DNA of 64,000 bases from JAQWQB01 sp047636995. GTDB lineage: Bacteria > Bacteroidota > Bacteroidia > Flavobacteriales_D > Sanyastnellaceae. The notes below the pieces were generated by a model that made no database searches, was not told the origin of the DNA, and worked only from the letters and a program-made list of their open reading frames with translations. Every line of letters starts with the position of its first letter. The first letter of the stretch is position 1. The translations under genes were made by a program, and so were the position numbers. The DNA lies in assembly GCA_047636995.1 (NCBI GenBank), contig JBLIGQ010000004.1, positions 1 to 64,000 on the forward strand. The letters run 5' to 3'. Below, piece by piece: positions 58,176-64,000 of the stretch.

Positions 58176-59690
58176 TTAAATCGTTGGAAATTCAGAAGGT
58201 GATTGATCTAGGAAAGCTAGTGCCTTCATCAAATGCGGATGCATGTATTCATCATTGTCAAGGAACGGTACATTTTTCCGAAACCCTCCATGCACTTCTT
58301 GCAGATAAGGTGAAGCTTCATCAACTCCGCGAATGTCTAGCGCTTGAGCTGCATTGAATAACTCAATGGCCAAAACCTGTTGCACATTCTTCACTACTCT
58401 GTAAGCCTTGGTAGCTGCATTAGCTCCCATGCTCACATGATCTTCTTGTCCGTTAGATGAATCAATTGAATCTACTGAAGCAGGAGTGCATAACTGCCTG
58501 TTCTGACTCACAATAGAGGCAGCGGTGTATTGTGGAATCATAAATCCTGAATTCAGCCCGGGGTTGGCAACTAAAAACTCAGGCAGTTCTCTCAATCCCC
58601 CCACCAACTTGTAGGTTCTTCTTTCAGAGATACTTCCTATTTCAGCCATCGCAATGGCCATTTGATCAAGCGCCAACGCGAGCGGCTGACCGTGAAAATT
58701 ACCTGCAGAAACAACTTCATCCAAATCAGGAAAAACAGTTGGGTTGTCAGTAACGGCATTCACTTCGTTTTGCATGGCATTCTTCACATAGGCTATGGCG
58801 TCTCTTGATGCTCCGTGTACCTGAGGCACGCACCTAAACGAATAAGGATCTTGAATATGTTTCTTCACGCGATTGATCCCAATGCTATCAGTCAAAATAG
58901 CCCGCACATTTGCTGCCACCTGAATCTGTCCTGCTTGTCTCCTTACGGCATTTACTGCTTCGCCAAAAGGTTCTTTTCGTCCATCAAATGCCTCAAGACT
59001 CATAGCAGCAATAACATCTGCCCAGTCTAGTAGACGCTGACAGGCCATCAATAGATGGCAGCCATAGGCGCTCATAAACTGTGTACCATTCAAAAGTGCT
59101 AGACCTTCCTTCGCCTGTAACTCAATGGCTTCCATCCCATTGGACCAGTAGATTTCTTTCGTAGGCTTTATCAGTTTTCCCTGCCATACAGCACCTTCTC
59201 CAATAATTGGTAAGCTTAAATGAGCTAAAGGCGCTAGATCTCCACTTGCACCTAAAGATCCTTGTTGATAGATAACAGGAAGAAGATTGTTATTTAAGAG
59301 GTCAAGAATTCGCTGAACCGTAGCAAGCTGAACTCCTGAATGGCCTTTGCTCAGGCCTTTGGCCTTCAGCAGCAGCATCCACCGCACAATTTCTTGTGGT
59401 ACGGTATCTCCTGTGCCACAAGCATGAGACAAAACGAGGTTTCGCTGAAGCGTTGAAAGGTCGTCATTGGAAATAGTGTGCTTATACAGTGAGCCAAATC
59501 CAGTGTTTATCCCGTAAATGGGTTCTGTAGCACGTTGAATCTTCTCATCTAGATAAGTTCTGCACTTTTCAATGGCGCCCTTAGCCTCCGGTCCGATACT
59601 AATGTGCTTCCGCGAAGAGAGTGCGAAATCCAGTTGTTCAATGGTCACATCGTTGAGCGAAATCTTATGGTCTTCTTCTTGTTCCTGCAT
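58176..59690 (-). CDS. hutH: Histidine ammonia-lyase
   Basis: 504 residues from the ATG at 59690. It removes ammonia from histidine to give urocanate. The MIO cofactor triad Ala-Ser-Gly lies in LGASGDLAPLAHLS; YGINTGFGSLY and GTQFMSAYG are also typical. A longer frame reaching 59966 runs through the promoter and into the opposite gene and is rejected. No other hut gene is in the window. A TAATTTTG box ends 5 nt before the ATG. The last codon touches repeat copy 3. Confidence 0.95.
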   Translation of the reverse strand: MQEQEEDHKISLNDVTIEQLDFALSSRKHISIGPEAKGAIEKCRTYLDEKIQRATEPIYGINTGFGSLYKHTISNDDLSTLQRNLVLSHACGTGDTVPQEIVRWMLLLKAKGLSKGHSGVQLATVQRILDLLNNNLLPVIYQQGSLGASGDLAPLAHLSLPIIGEGAVWQGKLIKPTKEIYWSNGMEAIELQAKEGLALLNGTQFMSAYGCHLLMACQRLLDWADVIAAMSLEAFDGRKEPFGEAVNAVRRQAGQIQVAANVRAILTDSIGINRVKKHIQDPYSFRCVPQVHGASRDAIAYVKNAMQNEVNAVTDNPTVFPDLDEVVSAGNFHGQPLALALDQMAIAMAEIGSISERRTYKLVGGLRELPEFLVANPGLNSGFMIPQYTAASIVSQNRQLCTPASVDSIDSSNGQEDHVSMGANAATKAYRVVKNVQQVLAIELFNAAQALDIRGVDEASPYLQEVHGGFRKNVPFLDNDEYMHPHLMKALAFLDQSPSEFPTI

Positions 59691-59695
59691 ATTGG

Positions 59696-59703
59696 CAAAA
59701 TTA
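59696..59703 (-). promoter_or_regulatory. -7 box of hutH
   Basis: TAATTTTG, exact TAnnTTTG match, 5 nt before the ATG at 59690; near-leaderless. No TTG at -33 spacing. Confidence 0.5.
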
Positions 59704-59761
59704 CACTCTTTGCTTGATTTACCGCTCACCCCTTTCGGAAGTCCGTTAGTATAAGATTTTA

Positions 59762-59791
59762 TTGAGCTTTTAGCATTAAGTATTACTTTCG
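59762..59791 (+). promoter_or_regulatory. Promoter of the M16 peptidase operon
   Basis: TTG at 59762-59764, 19-nt spacer, TACTTTCG at 59784-59791, then 24 nt to the ATG at 59816. Confidence 0.65.
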
Positions 59792-59815
59792 CAATTACTG
59801 CAAACCAAAAAATCA

Positions 59816-61162
59816 ATGCAAAAGATACTATCAAAATCTGTGCTTTTTGTCGCCCTAGCTTTTTCAGGCATGACAGCCCTTGCACAACAACCATCCATCG
59901 AGTTTGAAGAATACGATCTGAAAAATGGTCTTCACGTAATTCTTCATGAAGATCATAGCACACCAATTGTTGCCGTTACGGTGATGTATCATGTGGGTTC
60001 GAAAAACGAAAATCCTGAGCGTACAGGAATGGCACACTTCTTTGAGCACCTTTTGTTCGAAGGCTCTGAGAACATCGGACGTGGTGAATTCTCTAGGTAT
60101 GTTGAAAATGCTGGAGGTGTATTAAACGCCAACACCACAAATGACCGCACCTTTTACTACGAAGTGCTTCCGTCAAATCAACTAGAGCTTGGTCTTTGGT
60201 TGGAATCTGAACGTATGTTGCATGCAACAGTTGAGAATGAAGGAATTGAAACACAACGTGAAGTAGTGAAAGAAGAGAAGCGTCAACGTATGGACAATCA
60301 GCCCTACGGAAACTTGCTTGCTGAAACAATGTCTCGCGTTTATACGCAGCACCCTTACCGCTGGCCAGTGATTGGTTCAATGGACCACCTGAATGCTGCA
60401 AAAGAGATCGATTTTATAGATTTCTACAAAACATTCTACGTTCCTAACAATGCCGTTCTTTCAATTGCTGGAGATTTCGACCCAAAAGAAATCAAGAAGG
60501 AAATTGCTAAGTACTTCGCTAGCATTCCAAAAGGAAAAACAGAAATCCCTCGTCCGACCATTGTTGAGCCTTCAAAATCAATTGAAGTGCGAGATACAAT
60601 TCTTGGAAATGACCAACTTCCATTGGTAGTTCAGGCCTATTCAATTCCAGCACAAGGTGAACCAGATTTCTATGCTGTAGATATGTTGAACCAACTTTTG
60701 AGTGGCGGTGAATCAAGCAGATTGAACAAGTCTGTTGTTGACGAAAAGCAATTGGCCCTTTTTTGTGGCGCTTTTTCTTTCCCGCTCGAAGATCCAGGAG
60801 TAACGCTTGCTTTTGCTATGGCCAACATGGATGTTGATCCAATGCAGGTTGAAGAAGCGATGAACATGGAGATCGAAAAAGTAAAAAACACTTTAATCAG
60901 TACTGATGAACTTCAAAAATTGAAGAATCAGATTGAAAATCAATTCGTGACAAGCAATTCAAGTTTTTCTGGAATTGCTGAATCATTAGCGAATTACCAC
61001 ATGTACTTAGGCGATGCCAATTTGATTAACACGGAAGTAGATCGTTACTTAAAAGTGACCCGTGAAGACATTAAAACTGCTGCGCAGAAATACTACACGA
61101 CTGAAAACCGTGTGACACTTTATTTCCTTTTAGACGAAGGAGCAGAAGAAACCCAAAACTAA
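59816..61162 (+). CDS. M16 zinc peptidase, catalytic subunit
   Basis: 448 residues with a signal peptide (FVALAFSGMTALAQ), so it acts in the periplasm or is anchored outside. The inverted zinc motif HxxEH is H74-F-F-E77-H78 (MAHFFEHLLFEG), with the distal zinc-binding Glu in the NEGIETQREVVKEEKRQR stretch. The C-terminal M16 domain lacks the motif, as usual. The next gene, 12 nt downstream, encodes a non-catalytic M16 partner; together they probably form a heterodimeric chamber peptidase as seen for other M16B pairs. Confidence 0.93.
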   Translation: MQKILSKSVLFVALAFSGMTALAQQPSIEFEEYDLKNGLHVILHEDHSTPIVAVTVMYHVGSKNENPERTGMAHFFEHLLFEGSENIGRGEFSRYVENAGGVLNANTTNDRTFYYEVLPSNQLELGLWLESERMLHATVENEGIETQREVVKEEKRQRMDNQPYGNLLAETMSRVYTQHPYRWPVIGSMDHLNAAKEIDFIDFYKTFYVPNNAVLSIAGDFDPKEIKKEIAKYFASIPKGKTEIPRPTIVEPSKSIEVRDTILGNDQLPLVVQAYSIPAQGEPDFYAVDMLNQLLSGGESSRLNKSVVDEKQLALFCGAFSFPLEDPGVTLAFAMANMDVDPMQVEEAMNMEIEKVKNTLISTDELQKLKNQIENQFVTSNSSFSGIAESLANYHMYLGDANLINTEVDRYLKVTREDIKTAAQKYYTTENRVTLYFLLDEGAEETQN

Positions 61163-61174
61163 GCTCCAAACAAG

Positions 61175-63253
61175 ATGAAAATGTTAAAATACATAGCCCC
61201 ATTTATGATTCTTTTCTTGGCTGCTTGTTCAGGAAAACTAGATCGATCAATTGTACCTACACCAGCTGCTGCACCTAGCATTAATATTGGTGACTACCAA
61301 ACGTTTGAGCTTGAGAACGGACTGAAAGTAATTGTTGTTCAAAACGAAAAGCTTCCACGCGTTTCTTACCAATTGTCAGTAGACCGCGATCCTATTTTCG
61401 AAGGAAAGAAAGCAGGATATGTGAGCATGGCAGGTTCTCTAATGAAAACGGGAACAACAACCATGTCGAAATCTGAAATTGACGAAGCAGTAGATTTTAT
61501 TGGCGCAAGCATATCAACATATTCTAATGGAATGTACGGTGCTTGCTTGTCTAAGCACAGCGATAAGCTGCTTGGAGTGATGTCTGACATTCTTTTGAAC
61601 CCTGCTTTTCCTGATGATGAGGTAGAAAAATTGCGTAAGCAAACACTTTCTGGTCTTGCTTCGTCAAAGACAAGCGCGAATGAAATCAGTGCCAACATTG
61701 TTCAAGCAATGGATTTCGGCACAGATCACCCTTACGGCGAGCAACAGACTGAGAAAACAACTGAAGCCATCACCCGCGCTGATCTTTTGAATTACTATAG
61801 CACTTATTTCCGTCCAAACATTTCATACTTGGTCGTTGTAGGCGACATCGATTTAGAAACAGCTAAAAGCCAAGCGAACAAGTACTTTGGTGGATGGGAA
61901 AAAGCAGATGTTCCAGAGCACACGTATGCTGCTCCTCAGCTACCTGCTGGAAACCGCGTTTGTTTTGTTCCTTTGAAAGGTGCAGTTCAATCTGTAATAG
62001 AGGTAACACAACCAGTACAAATAACACCCGGACATCCTGATGCCATTGCTGCTAGTGTGATGAACAACATCCTTGGAGGTGGCGTATTTGGTGGGCGACT
62101 CATGCAAAACTTGAGGGAAGACAAAGCATTCACTTATGGAGCGCGGGCTTCCTTTCAAACAGATGAAGTAGCCGGTAAATTTAGTGCTTCAGCTTCAGTT
62201 CGAAACGAAGTGTCTGATAGTTCCGTGGTAGAGTTCTTATATGAAATTGACCGCATGACGAGAGAAAAAGTTCAAGACACCTCTTTGCAGTTCATTAAGA
62301 ACTACATGAATGGAAGTTTTGCGCGCAGCCTTGAATCTCCACAAACGATTGCGCGTTTCGCTTTGAACATTGAGCGTTACAACCTACCTAAAGACTACTA
62401 CTCTACTTACCTTACTAAGTTAGAAGCTGTTACTACAGACGACGTTTTGCGTGTTGCGAAAGCGTATCTCAAGCCTGAAAACCTAAACATCACTGTTGTT
62501 GGTAATCGTGAAGAAGTAGCAGAAAGTCTGGCACAGTTTGCCGCTTCTGGAGAAGTTGAATTCTTTGATCTTTATGGCCAAACCTACAGTGAAATTCAGG
62601 CTGCCCCAGAGGGCATGACTGCTCTGGATGTTTTCAATAAGTACTATGAAGCCATTGGTGGAATTGAAGCTATTGGAAAGATTAATACCGTAATTGAGAC
62701 TGGCACCATGAGTGTTGGCCCAATGGCGCTGAATTATGAGCGCAAATCAAAGGGAACTGACCAAATGATGATGTCTGTAACAATGGGCGGAAATGTGCTC
62801 CAAAAACAAGTTCTAGATGGAAATCGTGGGCAAGTTGAGCAAATGGGACAGGCAGTTGAAATGGGCCCTGAGGAACTTATTGAAGCGAAGATGCAAAATG
62901 ACATGCTCTCATTGTTGCACCTTGAGAATTACAACATGTCAGCTGAATTGAAAGGCATCGGTGGTTTTGATGAGAAGCCAGTGTACGTTGTAGATCTGAT
63001 GAAAGATGGCAGCGTGAAGTCAACGTACTACTTTAACATTGCCACTGGACTTCAAGTTCACACTGAGTCTATGCAAGAAACGCCTCAAGGCGACATGCCC
63101 ATTACCGCAACCATTAAGAAATACACTGAAGCGCAAGGGGTTCTTTTCCCAAGTGAGTTAATTCAGGTTGCTGGACCTCAAACAATCGAAGTGAAATTGG
63201 ACGAAATTCAAGTGAATAGAAGAATTTCTAGCTCTGAATTCAAAGTAAACTAA
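61175..63253 (+). CDS. Non-catalytic M16 lipoprotein with C-terminal LolA-like domain
   Basis: 692 residues. A lipoprotein signal (APFMILFLAACSGKLD) gives an acylated Cys near residue 19. Two M16 domains follow to about 470; where HxxEH would stand the sequence reads VSMAGSLMKTGTTT, so it cannot bind zinc. The second M16 domain keeps the substrate-binding R/Y region. Residues about 480-692 form an extra domain (VFNKYYEAIGGIEAIGKINT and later strands YVVDLMKDGSVKSTYYFN) that looks like an outer-membrane lipoprotein-sorting (LolA-like) domain. It is probably a partner of the upstream catalytic M16 subunit. Confidence 0.85.
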   Translation: MKMLKYIAPFMILFLAACSGKLDRSIVPTPAAAPSINIGDYQTFELENGLKVIVVQNEKLPRVSYQLSVDRDPIFEGKKAGYVSMAGSLMKTGTTTMSKSEIDEAVDFIGASISTYSNGMYGACLSKHSDKLLGVMSDILLNPAFPDDEVEKLRKQTLSGLASSKTSANEISANIVQAMDFGTDHPYGEQQTEKTTEAITRADLLNYYSTYFRPNISYLVVVGDIDLETAKSQANKYFGGWEKADVPEHTYAAPQLPAGNRVCFVPLKGAVQSVIEVTQPVQITPGHPDAIAASVMNNILGGGVFGGRLMQNLREDKAFTYGARASFQTDEVAGKFSASASVRNEVSDSSVVEFLYEIDRMTREKVQDTSLQFIKNYMNGSFARSLESPQTIARFALNIERYNLPKDYYSTYLTKLEAVTTDDVLRVAKAYLKPENLNITVVGNREEVAESLAQFAASGEVEFFDLYGQTYSEIQAAPEGMTALDVFNKYYEAIGGIEAIGKINTVIETGTMSVGPMALNYERKSKGTDQMMMSVTMGGNVLQKQVLDGNRGQVEQMGQAVEMGPEELIEAKMQNDMLSLLHLENYNMSAELKGIGGFDEKPVYVVDLMKDGSVKSTYYFNIATGLQVHTESMQETPQGDMPITATIKKYTEAQGVLFPSELIQVAGPQTIEVKLDEIQVNRRISSSEFKVN

Positions 63254-63273
63254 AACACACGAACACCCTTTTT

Positions 63274-63311
63274 AAAAGCCAGCGATCTCTTTGATTCGCT
63301 GGCTTTTTTTG
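63274..63311 (+). terminator. Terminator after the M16 pair
   Basis: AAGCCAGCGA pairs with TCGCTGGCTT (10 bp) around a 10-nt loop, then a T run, 20 nt after the stop codon. Confidence 0.92.
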
Positions 63312-63384
63312 TTTGAGATGAATGCTCTTAAAAGATTGTTCAAATCTCCCCAGGTGTTGCCTTCCAAAATTCAATGCAGCATTC

Positions 63385-63392
63385 TAACTTCG
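63385..63392 (+). promoter_or_regulatory. -7 box of the final gene
   Basis: TAACTTCG, ending 4 nt before the ATG at 63397; a leaderless-type start. Confidence 0.4.
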
Positions 63393-63396
63393 TTTG

Positions 63397-64000
63397 ATGA
63401 TGAAAATAGTTTTAAGCACAGGATTACTCATCTGCAGTGCGCTCTCACTTCTCGCACAAGGAGATGCCTTTGAAGGTGATTCTACCATTGTTTATTGGGG
63501 ATGGGAAGTTGGAATTGAATCAGGCCTCATCTTTGGAAGTTCCGCTCCTTCCGCTGAAGCAGCAGCAAAGTTTGACAATGTAAAAGGTAATTTTGGTGTG
63601 GGCGTTTCAGCAGGCTTCTCAGCGAGCTTTCCGCTCTCTGAAAAACTAGCGCTTCGTCCCCAAATACTGTTATCCATTCTTCCCACAACAGTAACATATG
63701 ATTTCGCCAACTTTAAAGAAGCAACACACGAGATTTATCCGCTCACTTGCGATATCCCAATTCACCTTGCAATCAACAACCCCCTTCATACACGGAAACT
63801 AGGCTTGTTAATTGGTCCGGCCATTGAATTTCGCATTCCAGCCCTCGAGAGTGGCCGGCCGAAAGCGAGCGCTGCAGTACTAAGAGTTGACATAGGTATT
63901 GCGCTGCCTAAATTATGGGGCCAGTCAGACATCCTAATCGAATTGGTCTACGGCGCAACAGTAACAAACATGCTCACCGGCGGTGATGATGTTTTTGACA
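63397..64000 (+). CDS. Outer-membrane beta-barrel protein, partial at the window end
   Basis: 201 residues visible; the gene continues past the window. Start MMKIVLSTGLLICSALSLL with a signal peptide (AQG). The mature part has alternating strand patterns (IESGLIFGSS, GVGVSAGFSASFPLSEKLALRPQILLSI, PLTCDIPIHLAI, LGLLIGPAIEFRIP) as in the outer-membrane barrel family of Bacteroidota that includes PorT of the T9SS. I cannot tell PorT from other family members with this part only. It follows the M16 terminator and has its own promoter box. Confidence 0.7.
   Translation, partial: MMKIVLSTGLLICSALSLLAQGDAFEGDSTIVYWGWEVGIESGLIFGSSAPSAEAAAKFDNVKGNFGVGVSAGFSASFPLSEKLALRPQILLSILPTTVTYDFANFKEATHEIYPLTCDIPIHLAINNPLHTRKLGLLIGPAIEFRIPALESGRPKASAAVLRVDIGIALPKLWGQSDILIELVYGATVTNMLTGGDDVFD

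Noticed and set aside
57649..58179. Plus-strand frame of 176 residues with repeated HLELDC..SSHEILSWVK blocks
   Set aside because: It is a translation of the palindromic DNA repeats; the frame differs between copies and the hairpins explain the sequence.
59691..59966. Extended hutH N-terminus of 92 residues
   Set aside because: It would run through the hutH promoter and the start of the divergent M16 gene; the HutH fold begins near the ATG at 59690.
63397..64000. Calling the last gene porT
   Set aside because: The barrel pattern fits several outer-membrane families, the C-terminus is missing and no other por gene is adjacent.

Overview
The window is a 64 kb chromosomal piece of a Bacteroidota bacterium, most likely a marine Flavobacteriia-like lineage. 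Supporting signs are: two proteins with C-terminal type IX secretion (T9SS) sorting domains, a DUF4295 gene next to rpmG, a fused alpha/beta 2-oxoacid dehydrogenase E1, LysM plus binding-protein fusions, DUF4105/Lnb, and promoters of the Bacteroidota type (TTG, about 20 nt, then TAnnTTTG). It carries about 58 protein genes, three tRNA genes, one complete insertion sequence, one decayed gene and three blocks of non-coding repeats. It is mainly housekeeping DNA; I see no phage, CRISPR array, plasmid or recognisable defence island.

Layout. 0.6-1.9 kb: lipoprotein and FkbM methyltransferase, divergent. 1.9-11 kb: a tightly overlapping minus-strand envelope operon read from dapF through a BadF-type kinase, DUF4105/Lnb, a lipoprotein, an outer-membrane protein, kdsA and a T9SS-secreted protein to a PIG-V-like glycosyltransferase. 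11.2-14.8 kb: an Rrf2 regulator and a sulfate-activation operon (DUF2061, cysH of the APS-reductase type, cysD, cysN). 14.9-19.2 kb: fused E1, a thioredoxin-like protein and a PaaE-like reductase. 19.2-20.7 kb: queE, a conserved unknown and, just upstream of it, the remains of an inward-rectifier potassium-channel gene. 20.8-28.4 kb: a T9SS protein, rimO, ftsY, DUF4295, rpmG, ftsK and a LolA-like carrier. 28.6-31.2 kb: tRNA-Arg, a pentapeptide-repeat protein, 1.1 kb of non-coding DNA with two tandem 300-nt units that each end in a terminator-like hairpin, and two small membrane proteins. 31.3-40.6 kb: mnmH-selD, a soluble histidine kinase whose promoter abuts an IS1595-family element, maf, guaA, a LysM protein and hemF. 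40.6-45.4 kb: tRNA-Pro and tRNA-Ser, PgpH-type HD phosphodiesterase, SLC13 transporter, secreted endonuclease/phosphatase-like protein. 45.5-57.6 kb: rlmD, TPMT-like methyltransferase, PyrR-like transferase, aroK, clpB, FAH-family enzyme, OmpA protein, MFS transporter, fatty acid hydroxylase-like protein and a YbiT-like ABC-F ATPase. 57.6-64 kb: a palindrome-rich repeat array, hutH, a catalytic and a non-catalytic M16 peptidase, and the start of an outer-membrane barrel gene cut by the window end.

Functional links. CysDN activates sulfate to APS and the iron-sulfur type CysH reduces APS directly; no APS kinase or sulfite reductase is nearby. SelD makes selenophosphate for MnmH, so selenium use here points to tRNA 2-selenouridine. 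The first operon joins peptidoglycan precursor (DapF), LPS (KdsA) and lipoprotein acylation (Lnb-like) functions.

The most unusual signals are regulatory. At least ten transcription units have a -7 box that ends exactly 4 nt before the start codon, which predicts leaderless or nearly leaderless mRNAs. A CTAGTA direct repeat sits upstream of the sulfate operon -7 box. The tandem 300-nt units look like duplicated small-RNA genes. An IS element inserted exactly at a -33 box. All of this was read by eye; no database search was possible.
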